Translations under genes and position numbers: made by a program
Assembly: GCA_016214035.1 (NCBI GenBank)
Contig: JACRPF010000017.1
Coordinates: forward strand, 1-64,000
Direction: 5' to 3'
Length of the DNA: 64,000 bases
DNA from: Spirochaetota bacterium
GTDB taxonomy: Bacteria; Spirochaetota; Brachyspiria; Brachyspirales; JACRPF01
In this document: positions 44,067-54,383 of the stretch, piece after piece
Layout: the number at the start of each line of letters is the position of its first letter
Numbering within the stretch: the first letter of the stretch is position 1
Notes under the pieces: model-generated
Database searches by the model: none
What the model was told of the DNA's origin: nothing
Seen by the model: only the letters and a program-made list of their open reading frames with translations

Positions 44067-44523
44067 AGCCAAGCTCCTTGAATTCAATCACATACGATCC
44101 GTTCTCGAATGTGGCTATAATATACTCGCCCTTGGTCACCGTTCCGGGATTATACAGTTCAACACCGTCCTTTTTTTTGCAGACCGGCGCATGCGTGTGT
44201 CCGAAAAAACCGATAGCGGCATCATGTTCTTTCACGTGGGAATGCAGGAGATCGAGCGAACTCTTAACACCGTACAGATCACCATGCGTTGCATACACAC
44301 GGACATCGTGAACCGTAAGCGTGATCTTCTTTTCACCGGTGGACGCATCGCAATTCCCGTGGACGCAATGAATATCAATTCCGGAGGGTATCGACGCGGC
44401 GTGAAGATCTTCAACCGTATCCCCGAGATGAAGAATGCCGTGAATATCCTGCTCGCGCCCGACGATGCGTTCTACAGCCTCAATATCGTTATGTGTATCG
44501 GAGATGACGAGCAGTTTATACAT
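44056..44523 (-). CDS. YfcE/MJ0936-family metallophosphoesterase
   Basis: A 155-residue calcineurin-like phosphodiesterase. The metal-ligand motifs are DTHND (residues about 8-12), GDTVEDL, GNCD, THGD and GHTHAP. The ATG at 44523 has GGAGG upstream; an upstream in-frame extension lies inside aroE. The first 8 bp overlap the aroE end. It likely acts on a small phosphodiester; the natural substrate of this family is not established. Confidence 0.92.
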   Translation of the reverse strand: MYKLLVISDTHNDIEAVERIVGREQDIHGILHLGDTVEDLHAASIPSGIDIHCVHGNCDASTGEKKITLTVHDVRVYATHGDLYGVKSSLDLLHSHVKEHDAAIGFFGHTHAPVCKKKDGVELYNPGTVTKGEYIIATFENGSYVIEFKELGCGA

Positions 44524-45400
44524 GCGTCCTCCGTTTGAGCGCGGCGGTAAGCGCTTTTCTGGCGACACCAAGCGGCATCGCCTGTTTTGTCCAGAGTTCA
44601 AACTGCACGGCTGCCTGATGCAGGAGCATTTCATACCCGAAAACGACAGCCGCGCGTTTCTCGCGCGCATACTTCAGAAGCTTAGTGTACTGCGGCGTGT
44701 AGACAATATCGAACACCGTATGGCGCGATTCAATAATATCACGCGACAGCGGCGACGCGTCTATTTCGGGATGCATCCCCACGGGAGTCGTATTGATAAT
44801 AATATCCGCTTCGTGTACCCGGGATGAAAAATCGCTGCCGTCAAAACTGCAATGCTCTACCGGTTTGCCGGAACGTTTCGTGAGCATACCGGCAAATGCA
44901 GCACTTTTTTCAGGAGTTCTTCCCACCACAACAAGCCGTACGGGTTTCTCAGTCATCAGCATCGTCATGGCGATGCCGCATGCGCTGCCGCCCGTTCCGA
45001 GCACCAAGACCGATGCGTTCTCGACCGCCGCTTTTTGCTTCAGCGCCCGCAGCGCACCGTATCCGTCGGTATTGTATCCGGTCAGTCTGCCATTATCATT
45101 CACGACCGTATTCACCGCCCCCACCGCTTCCGCCGCGGCATCAATCGCGTCAAGATGCTTCATGACATCCTGCTTGAACGGTATGGTGACTGAAACGCCG
45201 CGTATTCCGAGTGCGCGCACGCCTGCGACAGCATCCTCTATATCGTTTACAAGGAACGGGACATATACGGCGTTGCAGCCGCACGCGGCGAAAGCGCTGT
45301 TATGGATGATCGGCGACAGTGAATGCGAGACCGGATTGCCGATCACTCCGACAACGGCAGTTGCTCCGTTTATGGATTTTTTTTTATCAAGTGCAGACAT
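44516..45400 (-). CDS. aroE: Shikimate dehydrogenase
   Basis: A 294-residue enzyme reducing 3-dehydroshikimate to shikimate (aromatic amino acid pathway). GNPVSHSLSPIIHNSAF (substrate Ser motif), VTIPFKQDVMKHLD (catalytic Lys), GAVNTVV, GYNTDGYGAL (Asp), the NADP loop VLGTGGSACG and NTTPVGMHPE are all present. The ATG at 45400 follows a strong promoter. It heads an operon of four genes with mostly overlapping borders. Confidence 0.95.
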   Translation of the reverse strand: MSALDKKKSINGATAVVGVIGNPVSHSLSPIIHNSAFAACGCNAVYVPFLVNDIEDAVAGVRALGIRGVSVTIPFKQDVMKHLDAIDAAAEAVGAVNTVVNDNGRLTGYNTDGYGALRALKQKAAVENASVLVLGTGGSACGIAMTMLMTEKPVRLVVVGRTPEKSAAFAGMLTKRSGKPVEHCSFDGSDFSSRVHEADIIINTTPVGMHPEIDASPLSRDIIESRHTVFDIVYTPQYTKLLKYAREKRAAVVFGYEMLLHQAAVQFELWTKQAMPLGVARKALTAALKRRTHV

Positions 45401-45412
45401 GGGCTTATTGCT

Positions 45413-45441
45413 ATTGTACGAAAACAAGGGTAAAATGTCAA
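45413..45441 (-). promoter_or_regulatory. aroE operon promoter
   Basis: On the minus strand TTGACA (45436-45441), a 17-bp spacer and TACAAT (45413-45418): near consensus. The leader to the ATG at 45400 would be about 5 nt, too short for a normal ribosome-binding site. Confidence 0.75.
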
Positions 45442-45480
45442 TGAGCTAAAAAAAGCGTGTAATCGACACGGATATCTGAA

Positions 45481-46431
45481 ATGCAATTACATAAAACGTT
45501 CCTGTTACTTCTGCTTGTGATGAACGCCGCCGCATCACTCACCGCCCGTACCGTATTCGTTCTGCCGTTCGAGAACAAAGAACGCAGCGCAGAGCGGTAT
45601 AAACTGCCCGAGGCGCTGGCGGTAACGTTCGGCGACATGCTCCGCGAGAACGGACGATTCACCGTTTACGACCGCGAACGCATCAAAGCCGCTCTTTTTG
45701 AAAAGAAAATACCCCTCAAGTCCGGACGCCAGCTCTTTGACCTGCTCTCCGATTCATTCACCGTGGATTATATCTTTTCGGGAGAAGTACGATCGTTTCG
45801 CGTTTCGGAACGCATCACCGGCAGACAGACAAATACCGTTGCTTCCGTCGAAATAAGCATCAGGGTTATCGATGCGGATTCCGGGCGAACCGTGCAGCAG
45901 CTTTCAGCCCGCGCGGAGACGAACGGCTCCGGTATATTTCATACCGCTGAGGACAGCATGTTCACGTCATCGGCTCCGGGAGTTGCGGTTCGCGAAACAT
46001 TCCTCAAACTCATCGCCGGTACGGTTGAAGCGCTTCGATTCCCGCCGCTTGCCGGCACGGTTATCAAGGTTGACGGCAGAAGGATGTATCTCAATATCGG
46101 CAAAGACAGCGCCGCGGTCATCGGCGATATGTTTGAGTTATTCCGTTATGAAACGAACACCGTGCAGGAAGACAGTACGGTGTCAACGAATGCCCCGATA
46201 ATTGAAAAAAACAGGCTTTCCACCAATACGAATGCGGCATTACTTGAGGCGAAAAAAGAGACGCTGCGCCGTATGCTTAAACCGCCGGCGATGAAAGCGG
46301 CGATACTCGGAACGGTTCGTATCGTTGATATCTACTCGCGTTTTTCCATAGCAGAAACGGTAACGCTCACCGCTCCGCTTCCGGCATCAGGAATGATCTT
46401 TGTCAGAGAGCTTCCGCTATCCGCTTATTGA
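45481..46431 (+). CDS. CsgG/FlgT-like secreted protein
   Basis: A 316-residue protein with a signal peptide (TFLLLLLVMNAAASLTA). The N-terminal domain (VFVLPFENKE, VYDRERIKAALFEKK, DYIFSGEVRSFRVS, ISIRVIDADSGRTV) is the CsgG/TolB_N-like fold used by outer-membrane lipoproteins and FlgT. The later part (GTVIKVDGRRMYLNIGKDSA then VIGDMFELFRYE) resembles the FlgT C-terminal domain. It lacks a lipobox. The role is unknown; an envelope scaffold is likely. It is divergent from aroE. Confidence 0.75.
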   Translation: MQLHKTFLLLLLVMNAAASLTARTVFVLPFENKERSAERYKLPEALAVTFGDMLRENGRFTVYDRERIKAALFEKKIPLKSGRQLFDLLSDSFTVDYIFSGEVRSFRVSERITGRQTNTVASVEISIRVIDADSGRTVQQLSARAETNGSGIFHTAEDSMFTSSAPGVAVRETFLKLIAGTVEALRFPPLAGTVIKVDGRRMYLNIGKDSAAVIGDMFELFRYETNTVQEDSTVSTNAPIIEKNRLSTNTNAALLEAKKETLRRMLKPPAMKAAILGTVRIVDIYSRFSIAETVTLTAPLPASGMIFVRELPLSAY

Positions 46432-46492
46432 ACACCGCAAACAGTGCGTATGCTATATCGAGTATAGTAAAAACGTGTAACGGATAATGTAA

Positions 46493-49168
46493 TCAGAACT
46501 GCTGGCTCATGCTCACGACAAACTGCCAGCCGCGTCCCAGCGGTTCCCAGTTCATCCAGTTGCCGACCATATCACCCAGAAACGCCTTGCCGCCCTTGTC
46601 TCCGTCAAAGTCCTTGAACCGGTACCCGTCGAACACAAAGCGTTTGGCGAGAAAAAATCGTATCGGCAGCATGGGTATCAGCACACGAATGCCGAGGCCC
46701 GTGGAATAGATATAATTGCGTGCATCGAGGATATACCCCGGATTAAAACCGATATCGTTCTGCCAGCCGCTCGCTTTCGCATAGGCGGGATTGAACTCCG
46801 GGTGCCAGCCCTTGGGATTATACCATGTCTGGCCCATATCAAGGAACGCAACACCGCTGAGCACATTGGGAACGAAGGTATACCGGTATTCAGCGGACAG
46901 CCGCAGGCGGCTTCTGCCGAAACTGTAATAATTCGTGGATGAGTTGGTATTTGTCCCGTCATAGGATGAAGATAGTGTCGTATATCGCTGCAGTCCGTGT
47001 TGTGTCTTGAACGCGGTATAGACATCACCCGACCAGCCGCGCACATCCTCGAGATAATTGATGAAGAAAAGCGTGCTGCCTTCATTACTCATTGAGCTCG
47101 AAAACGGATTATCGAGCAATGCTCCGTATTCACCGTAAACGACGAATGCACTACCCAACGGCAGCGGCTGTACATATGAGGCGTTCAGCGTTACTTTCGT
47201 CAGCGTAGTCTCACCGAAATAGATATCGGCGTTGAAACCGGCCATCCATCCGCGTGTTGGATTCAGCGTATTATTCCTGCTGTCTCGCGTTAAATTAAAC
47301 GTAAGAATAAACGTATTGTACCAGTATTTCGAATACCACTCAGTGAACGTCTCCGAATAGTTCGTACCGCCGTCATAACGTTTATACAGATTCCGTTCCG
47401 TCAATTTATTGGCGATGTCGATCGGCAGATACCGCGGCGCGATGCTGTTTGCCCCCATATTTGTTGACTGATAATACGTGGCAATGGAATAACGCCCTGA
47501 TATCGACGTGAGGAAATAATCCCAGAAATAGTATCCGAATCTCAGATAAAAATCGAAGCTTCTGGTACCATACTTCGCATAATTAGTGCCGTCATCCAAA
47601 AGTGTATCCAACTGCGTCTGATAGTCGTTATATGATATTTCGCTGGCAAAATAGAACGGCAAGCCGAGCACATACGGCTCAACGAATCCGCCCGACACTC
47701 TGCGCGTGAACTGCCCGAATTCGATCTTGCCGTTCACCGTCTGCCCGTTGCCGAAGAAATTGATCTCGCGAATCTCGAAATTAAGTCCGAAGCCGCTTGC
47801 CGTCCCCCAGCTGCCGCCGCCGGACACCATACCGGTCTGGCCTTCCTCGATCTTGAAAATGAGCGTCATGAGCCCTTCGGTTGTTCCCGGTTTCGCGTCG
47901 AGTGCCACATCCTTGAAAAACTGCGTATTGAAAACTTTTTCACGGCTCGCCTGAATTTTCAGCGCATTGAATATTTCGCCTTCCTGAACATCGAGATACC
48001 GCCGGATGATGTTTTCTTTCGTCTTGGTCATACCCTCGATGCGTATGTTCTCGATGTGAGCCTTGTCACCTTCATAAATGTCATATTTGATATTGACAAT
48101 ACGGTTCGAATCATCAACGTCGGTGACCGGACGGACACGGCTGAAAATATATCCGCGCTCCGAATATTTCATCTGCAGGAACTGCTGATCCATCGTGGCG
48201 ATCTCGAAATTGTATGTATCGCCTTTTTTGGCCTTGAAATCCGAGACGATGGTGTCAAGCGTGATGAGCCTGTTACCCTCCACCGTGATGTCGCCGAACA
48301 GATACCTATCACCCTCATAGACATCGATATCGATAATCATGTCTTTTGCGGTCTTTTCCTGCGGATTGCGCCAGCGGTAATCGATTCGCACATTGCGGAT
48401 GCGCGCCTTGTAATACCCGCGCGTCTTGTACAGCTTGACTATCTTTTCCTTATCGAGTTCAAAACTTGCCTGCTTGAATTTACCCTCGCTGATGAAAAAG
48501 AAATCCTCTTTCGTCTCCATCGCGCCTTTCAGGTCGCCTTCATTGATCTCTTTATTGCCATGAAAGCGTATCGAACGCACCCGGATATCGCGTCCTTCTT
48601 CGATGAAAAAGGTGATGCTCACCGAGCCGGATTTTTCGTCCATGGAAACGTCCGGCCGCACCGTCGCCGAAAGATAGCCGTCATCGTGATAGAGCGCGAC
48701 AAGCGCATCAACCGCCTCATCAACCCTGCGCCTGCTGTAGGTTGCGCCGGCTTTGATGCTGTATGTCTCCACCAGCTCTTTGAACTGCTCCGGTGTTTTT
48801 TTGTTGTACCCGGAATATTCCACCTTGACGATAATAGGCCGTTCCTCGACGTTCACCGTGAGCGCAACACCGCCGCTTGAGGTCTGCGCCTCGACGGAAA
48901 CATTGTCAAAATTACCGGTGGAAAAAAGATTCTTTATATCATTATCGAGCACGCTGAGCTCAAGTTTCCTGCCCTTGCCGGTGACCATGAGTCCCGTCAC
49001 GAACGATGTCGATTGCCGTATGTTGCCTTTAACGGTCACCGATGTTACGGTCAGACCCTCATAAACGGCAGTGTTTTCCGCATCTTTGACGCGATCAGCT
49101 GCAAAACTGAACGATGCTGCAAGCGCACCGAGCAAAATAAAAAGCGCGCTCACTCGTCGAAGACACAT
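46493..49168 (-). CDS. bamA: Outer membrane protein assembly factor BamA
   Basis: An 891-residue Omp85 protein: a signal peptide, about five POTRA domains (residues roughly 35-410, for example VTVKGNIRQSTSF, IRFHGNKEINEGDL, ITVEGNRLITLDTI and IRIEGMTKTKENII), and a C-terminal 16-strand barrel with GGSWGTASGFG, GWMAGFNADIYFGETTL and a final SMSQQF ending in Phe. It inserts beta-barrels into the outer membrane. The ATG at 49168 shares its A with the tamB stop (TGATG), with GGAG 7 nt upstream. It is the last gene of the exbD operon. Confidence 0.95.
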   Translation of the reverse strand: MCLRRVSALFILLGALAASFSFAADRVKDAENTAVYEGLTVTSVTVKGNIRQSTSFVTGLMVTGKGRKLELSVLDNDIKNLFSTGNFDNVSVEAQTSSGGVALTVNVEERPIIVKVEYSGYNKKTPEQFKELVETYSIKAGATYSRRRVDEAVDALVALYHDDGYLSATVRPDVSMDEKSGSVSITFFIEEGRDIRVRSIRFHGNKEINEGDLKGAMETKEDFFFISEGKFKQASFELDKEKIVKLYKTRGYYKARIRNVRIDYRWRNPQEKTAKDMIIDIDVYEGDRYLFGDITVEGNRLITLDTIVSDFKAKKGDTYNFEIATMDQQFLQMKYSERGYIFSRVRPVTDVDDSNRIVNIKYDIYEGDKAHIENIRIEGMTKTKENIIRRYLDVQEGEIFNALKIQASREKVFNTQFFKDVALDAKPGTTEGLMTLIFKIEEGQTGMVSGGGSWGTASGFGLNFEIREINFFGNGQTVNGKIEFGQFTRRVSGGFVEPYVLGLPFYFASEISYNDYQTQLDTLLDDGTNYAKYGTRSFDFYLRFGYYFWDYFLTSISGRYSIATYYQSTNMGANSIAPRYLPIDIANKLTERNLYKRYDGGTNYSETFTEWYSKYWYNTFILTFNLTRDSRNNTLNPTRGWMAGFNADIYFGETTLTKVTLNASYVQPLPLGSAFVVYGEYGALLDNPFSSSMSNEGSTLFFINYLEDVRGWSGDVYTAFKTQHGLQRYTTLSSSYDGTNTNSSTNYYSFGRSRLRLSAEYRYTFVPNVLSGVAFLDMGQTWYNPKGWHPEFNPAYAKASGWQNDIGFNPGYILDARNYIYSTGLGIRVLIPMLPIRFFLAKRFVFDGYRFKDFDGDKGGKAFLGDMVGNWMNWEPLGRGWQFVVSMSQQF

Positions 49169-52100
49169 CAGAATCTCCATTTCGTGCTTAAATTAACACT
49201 GACATTGGTCATATTGAAGGGGTCCATTGTATATTCGAAAATCAAATTTGCAAGGTCGGAGAACTGAGCAAGATCGAGTTCCACCGCGAGTTCATGCTGG
49301 AATAGTCTGTCATATGTGGTAGAACCGGGACTTCCCGCAATGGTTAAATTATATTTGATGAAAAAGTCGGGCATGAAATCGACATATTTATTCATGGAAA
49401 AATATTTTCCGAGAGAAAACCGTGTATCCTGTATGTAATACCCCGGATTTTCCGCAATCATCATCAGATTGGTGGCGCCGAGCAGTGACAGCGACATTTT
49501 ATTGAATGCACCGGTCTCAATGCCGAAATAATCCAGCCCCGTGAACCGCCGCAGATTCCGTTCGATGGGCCTGAGGACGCCTTCACGCAGCAGGAGGTCA
49601 GCCGGAAGGACATTCGCGAGCGCACCCATCACCTGGCCGGTCTCACTGCCCGCCGCAATCTCGCTCTTCACCGCCGGAAGGCCCACCAGTTCCCTGACAT
49701 ATTCGTCCTTAAGCGACGGTATCGTATAGAACCGTATCGGGAGCGAATCACCTGACACCTGATTTTTTATGATCGCCGACAACCTCGATGAGACCTCGAG
49801 ATACAGCGTCACATCGAGCGTTTCATTCCCCGCTTTGTATTTTTTTCTCGTCCGTCCGCGTCCGGTGATTATCGGATCGAGGCTGTTGACTTCGGGAAAC
49901 GTCACCGATAGCGTCTCAACCTGGTAATTATTATTGAGATAATACGCGACTCCACGCTGCGCCTCAAGGGTGCCGCGGAGCGCGAGCGTGGAATCGATGG
50001 AACGGCCGAGGATGCGGAGCGCCGCGCCGTCTTTCACATACACGTCGCCGGCATACATCGACGAGAAGTGAACGGCGTTACCGCCCTGTACGTTGATATT
50101 CCATGCGGCATTTCTGAAAAAATCGCCGTACCGCGGACGATAATTCTCTTTTGTCTTTTCGAACATGATATCGCTGTTGCGCGTAAGCACATTCCCGCTG
50201 ATGCGCGGATAGTTGAAGCTGTCATTGAATTCAAGATCAAAACTCACCGGGCCTTCCACCCGTACAAACCCGAGCTGAGCCAGCGCCGGTAGCGCATAGC
50301 GGCCCGCGGTGCTTTCGAGTTTGAGCTGAAGCCTGTCGATGAAGTTACGCGCGAGAAAAACGGCGCCGGAAACCGTTATTGCACGATCGCCCTCGCGAAG
50401 TTCAAACTCGTTGATAAATATCTTTTTCTTTTCGAAATACACATCAAAGACAGAACCGTTGAAATCCATATTGAACAGATTCAGCCGTATTTTGCCTTTG
50501 CTTCGGAACCTGCCGTTGAACTCAAGATCGTTGACCGGACCTGTGGCCGTAAGAAACAGCGTATATTTTTCACCCTTCCGTTCGAAGGGATATGCCTCGC
50601 CGTCAATGCGCGCGAATAGGACGCGGTTGACGAACTGCAGGAAGGTGGCGTCAAGCTCATCGGACGTCAGAAGCAGATCGGCATTCCCCGCGCGTATTGT
50701 CCCTTTTGCAGCAACATAATCGATGCCGTCATAAAAATAAGTCACGTTGACGAGCGACCGATCCGGAACATTTGCGTCGCGTTTTACCACACCGCGTAAT
50801 CCGTGCTTGGTCTCGGAGACGATGGTCGTAACGCCGCGTTCCTCTTCGATGAATGCGGAGAACGGCGTTATTTTTTTCTTATTGAGCATGATATCGCTGG
50901 TAAGCACCGAGGTAATCCGCCGTTTGCCGCGCTGCTGCGAGGTATATGACAGCTTGCCGTCGATGATACTGAACAGCTCGAAATTCCTGAACTCCGCTTT
51001 CAGCTCCTGTTTCTGCGGCGACAGAATGGCCCGGTATATCTGTATTATCTGCTCGTTGGGAACAAAGTATCCGCGAGCGCCTGTTTTTTTCACGAGCGCG
51101 TCGCTTATCTCAAGCTGCTGCCCGCGCCATTGGGCACGCCCGGTGATATCATACCGCTCGGCATAAAAATCCGTTCCGAGCAGAGAACATTTCTGAACCA
51201 GAACCAGCGGATCCTGCAGCGTTCCGGAGATGCTAACCTTTGCCTGTACCAAACCTTCAAAATACGGCAGATGAAAGAACTGCCGCGTTGAGATATTATT
51301 AATATTCAATTCACCGAGAATATTGTCCTTATTGAAATCAAGAAAAAAAACCAGCATTCCGTTGGATGATGTATTTGCAAGCGTACCCTCAATTCGCAGC
51401 GCCTCGTCCGCATATATCCTGCCCGTTCCGGTCAACGTATCACCGCCCCAGGCATAGGAGAGCCGATCGATGATAAGACCGTCAGCATAATGGAACCGCG
51501 CGAGCACATCGATGGGAGTCTGCCCTTTGCGGCGCAGATGCGCATCACCGGTGAAGCGCGCCTCGGGTTTTGCCCTGGTGGCAAGCGTGCATGATGCCGA
51601 CGCCTCGAAATCTTTTGCCAGTGAAATAAATCCGGTACGAAGCGCGAGATACACGCCTTCAGGATCCGCTGTGCCGCGGATCGTAATGCTCCCGTTCTGT
51701 GCAGACACGAGCACCGTGCGCTGCCTGCCGCCGGAAACATTCCCCGTGACCGCGGTGCGCATACCGGGCGCATCGATCATGCCGCGTATCGCATAGCCAC
51801 CGTCCGCGGTGCGCTCAGCCGAACCGTTCACGCCGATGGACCCTCCGGGAAGTTTCACAGAAAGATACGGCACGGCAATCGTGTTCTTCGAAGCGCTGAA
51901 CGCGAGCGTCGCATTGGTTACGCCGGTATATGATTCTCTCACAAATGCCTTCAAGCCGTGCTGCTGTCCAGAACGAAGTGTGTAATCCGCATCAATGAAA
52001 AGATCCGAGGCAAATGAACCGGCGCCGATGTAGGAGGAGAGTAATACCAGCGGCAGACTTCTGAGTGATATCGAAAGTATATTGGTTGATGCCGTGCCGA

Positions 52101-53466
52101 GATCAAGCACGGCGTCAACACGCATGACATTGCCGTTCGTATCATGGAAGGAAAAAAGCTTCCGCTGTGCATCGTACAGGAAACCGAAATCAGACCGGGC
52201 GCTGTAATACGTCCCGTACCGGAGATCGAGCACCGACAGGAGATACCCGTCACGCTCCGCGTCGGCATACGGCATGAACAGCACCGAGGCATCAAGACTC
52301 GACCCGCCGAGGCGCACACCGTGCACCGTAACCGATGCGCGACCGGGAACGAGTCCTTTTGACAGCCGCCATGCGGCCGATGCCCGAAGCCATGCCGCAT
52401 CATAGGATACGAACAGACGCCCGTCGACGGCATCACCATCACCGCCGAGTGCCGCCTGCACGACACTGCGCCTGCTGCGCATATCGAACGAACCTGAAAA
52501 CCGGGTTACGCCGTTGCTTCGCGATGCGGTCAGCGACAAAGCGTTGGTCGTGATCGCGTTGATCTCAGTGTCAAACGCCGATGCTATGATATTCACCGCA
52601 TTCGTATGGAATAACCAGGGCAGCGCCGCAACTGATATTTTTTTCACCATGGTCGGATTCAGGCGCGTCGACTGGAATGCCGCTGCGCCGGTCTGTGAGC
52701 CTAAATCATACGAGAATGATCCGAGAGTTTCACCGAACTCCGTCATTCCGCCCGAAACCAAGGTGCCGCTGCGCTGTATGGAAAGATACCAGGAAAACAT
52801 ACTGTTACCCGCATCATAGCCGGTGAACATGCCGTTGAACGCGGTAAGTGCTGCATCGGCGGCAACGCGAAACGTCAGGCGTGTCTTTTCATCGGGCGAA
52901 AAAAATACCGCCGCCAGAAAACCATGCATCGCCACATGCATATCGATATCGATGTTTGAGACGATGGTCAGCGGAGCACTGCGCCCCGGCACACCAACCG
53001 CAATGCTCACATCATGCACCGCAACAGCTGTACCGAAATAGCGCGCCGCCACATCGGTCATCGACGGAACGGTGAAGTTGCTCACCGCGGAGTTTCCCCC
53101 GCCGTAGGATATGACCTGCACGCCGTATGCGTCGATCGAGCCGATGATGTATCGGGCATTGAATGTAGTGACCAGTTTCGCATAATCCGGCATGACGCGC
53201 AGTTCATTGACGGTGACGAACCGCTCATCGCGTTTCTCGGCACGCGCCGCCGACAATCTGCCGATACGCACGCCGTCCCAGAACGAAAAAGTCACCCATG
53301 ATTTTTTGAGGAGATAACCGGAGCGTTTTGCCTCGGCCATAAGCGAGCGCACCTGAACATCCACTATCGCGGCCATGACCAGCTGAAAACAGAACAGCAG
53401 CATCGCCGCAGTGACCAATGCCGCCACGAGTTTGTGTTTGCCGATAAATGTCAGGAATGCCTTCAT
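49168..53466 (-). CDS. tamB: TamB-like translocation/assembly protein (DUF490)
   Basis: About 1432 residues: an N-terminal signal anchor (KLVAALVTAAMLLFCFQLVM), then a very long repetitive beta region (AsmA/TamB fold, a lipid-binding groove), and a C-terminal DUF490 domain (PVSFDLEFNDSFNYPRISGN, VTFPEVNSLDPIITGRGRTR, VSSRLSAIIKNQVSG, FTGLDYFGIETGAFN), ending in NLSTKWRF. It is thought to move phospholipids or help insert barrels with BamA/TamA. ATG 53466 or GTG 53472 (overlapping the tonB stop) are both possible. It partners bamA directly downstream. Confidence 0.92.
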   Translation of the reverse strand: MKAFLTFIGKHKLVAALVTAAMLLFCFQLVMAAIVDVQVRSLMAEAKRSGYLLKKSWVTFSFWDGVRIGRLSAARAEKRDERFVTVNELRVMPDYAKLVTTFNARYIIGSIDAYGVQVISYGGGNSAVSNFTVPSMTDVAARYFGTAVAVHDVSIAVGVPGRSAPLTIVSNIDIDMHVAMHGFLAAVFFSPDEKTRLTFRVAADAALTAFNGMFTGYDAGNSMFSWYLSIQRSGTLVSGGMTEFGETLGSFSYDLGSQTGAAAFQSTRLNPTMVKKISVAALPWLFHTNAVNIIASAFDTEINAITTNALSLTASRSNGVTRFSGSFDMRSRRSVVQAALGGDGDAVDGRLFVSYDAAWLRASAAWRLSKGLVPGRASVTVHGVRLGGSSLDASVLFMPYADAERDGYLLSVLDLRYGTYYSARSDFGFLYDAQRKLFSFHDTNGNVMRVDAVLDLGTASTNILSISLRSLPLVLLSSYIGAGSFASDLFIDADYTLRSGQQHGLKAFVRESYTGVTNATLAFSASKNTIAVPYLSVKLPGGSIGVNGSAERTADGGYAIRGMIDAPGMRTAVTGNVSGGRQRTVLVSAQNGSITIRGTADPEGVYLALRTGFISLAKDFEASASCTLATRAKPEARFTGDAHLRRKGQTPIDVLARFHYADGLIIDRLSYAWGGDTLTGTGRIYADEALRIEGTLANTSSNGMLVFFLDFNKDNILGELNINNISTRQFFHLPYFEGLVQAKVSISGTLQDPLVLVQKCSLLGTDFYAERYDITGRAQWRGQQLEISDALVKKTGARGYFVPNEQIIQIYRAILSPQKQELKAEFRNFELFSIIDGKLSYTSQQRGKRRITSVLTSDIMLNKKKITPFSAFIEEERGVTTIVSETKHGLRGVVKRDANVPDRSLVNVTYFYDGIDYVAAKGTIRAGNADLLLTSDELDATFLQFVNRVLFARIDGEAYPFERKGEKYTLFLTATGPVNDLEFNGRFRSKGKIRLNLFNMDFNGSVFDVYFEKKKIFINEFELREGDRAITVSGAVFLARNFIDRLQLKLESTAGRYALPALAQLGFVRVEGPVSFDLEFNDSFNYPRISGNVLTRNSDIMFEKTKENYRPRYGDFFRNAAWNINVQGGNAVHFSSMYAGDVYVKDGAALRILGRSIDSTLALRGTLEAQRGVAYYLNNNYQVETLSVTFPEVNSLDPIITGRGRTRKKYKAGNETLDVTLYLEVSSRLSAIIKNQVSGDSLPIRFYTIPSLKDEYVRELVGLPAVKSEIAAGSETGQVMGALANVLPADLLLREGVLRPIERNLRRFTGLDYFGIETGAFNKMSLSLLGATNLMMIAENPGYYIQDTRFSLGKYFSMNKYVDFMPDFFIKYNLTIAGSPGSTTYDRLFQHELAVELDLAQFSDLANLIFEYTMDPFNMTNVSVNLSTKWRF

Positions 53467-53468
53467 GA

Positions 53469-54383
53469 TCACTTCGGCGAAAAGGTAATGGTGATAGTTC
53501 CCGTATCGATGCGTTCGGAGCTTATTGCCGCGAATCGATAGCGGCGCAGCGCCTCAACCGCACTGCGGTCGAATTCATTATACCCGGAACTTTTTACTAC
53601 TATCGGTGCGTATACCTTGCCGTCGGGGGATACTTTTATCGAAACAACAACCGTTCCGCCGATGCCGTTCTGCTTGAGCCGTGCGGGATATTCCGGCATC
53701 TGCGATGCAACCGGCTTGCCGCGCGAGGTACCGTCCCATTGTATTGCGGAATCATTTTTATCATCTTTGACGCCGGACTTGCCGCGTCCGTCATCTTTCC
53801 CCGGCGCAAAGAGTGACTTATCATCGCCGCCTCCCCGGAGGAATTCACCGAGCCTGTCCTTCGTTTTTTTTCCCGTACTGCCCGCCGTCCCCGTTCCTGA
53901 GCCTGCAGCCGTTCCCGATGCGGTGCTGCCGCTTTGCCCATCGCCTTCCGAAGCTGTTTTGTCATGCGGTGTGGTCTTCATGACGATATCATCAGGGTTT
54001 ATCCGCTCAGGTTTACCCGAACCGGCGGCCGCGGCGTTTCCCGATGATGCGGGGGTCAGCGTCTCGGGAGTAAGTGTTTCCGGCTCAAGCGTCTCGGGCG
54101 ACGGAATGGCCGGCGTACCGGTTGATCGCGCGGTGCTCCGGACCGGAACTGTTGCGCTTCCGCTTCGAGCTGTCACCGGTGATGTATCGGAACGCGGTTT
54201 GTAATCGGGGTTTGCGTAGAATTTCACATCATCGGCAACGACAATACTTGTCTGTCTGCCGATGGCCGAGGATATATCGTTCCGATAGAAGAGCCCTATC
54301 AGTGCGAGAAGTATGACATGAAAAACAAACGATACTCCGAACGCAAACGGCAGCGTATCGTCATGCAGAAATAGTTTTCTCAT
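53469..54383 (-). CDS. tonB: TonB family protein
   Basis: A 304-residue protein with one N-terminal span (GVSFVFHVILLALIGLFY), a long low-complexity Pro/Thr/Ser/Gly linker crossing the periplasm, and a C-terminal TonB domain (MPEYPARLKQNGIGGTVVVS, then IKVSPDGKVYAPIVVKSSGY and FDRSAVEALRRYRF). It would pass energy from an ExbBD motor to outer-membrane partners. Its start overlaps exbD by 4 bp and its end overlaps tamB. No TonB-dependent receptor is in the window. Confidence 0.92.
   Translation of the reverse strand: MRKLFLHDDTLPFAFGVSFVFHVILLALIGLFYRNDISSAIGRQTSIVVADDVKFYANPDYKPRSDTSPVTARSGSATVPVRSTARSTGTPAIPSPETLEPETLTPETLTPASSGNAAAAGSGKPERINPDDIVMKTTPHDKTASEGDGQSGSTASGTAAGSGTGTAGSTGKKTKDRLGEFLRGGGDDKSLFAPGKDDGRGKSGVKDDKNDSAIQWDGTSRGKPVASQMPEYPARLKQNGIGGTVVVSIKVSPDGKVYAPIVVKSSGYNEFDRSAVEALRRYRFAAISSERIDTGTITITFSPK

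Noticed and set aside
48056-48880. 274-codon open frame antisense to bamA
   Set aside because: Shadow of BamA codon bias; no ribosome-binding site or domain.
53617-54204. 195-codon open frame antisense to tonB
   Set aside because: Ser/Pro/Val repeats mirror the TonB linker; not a real protein.
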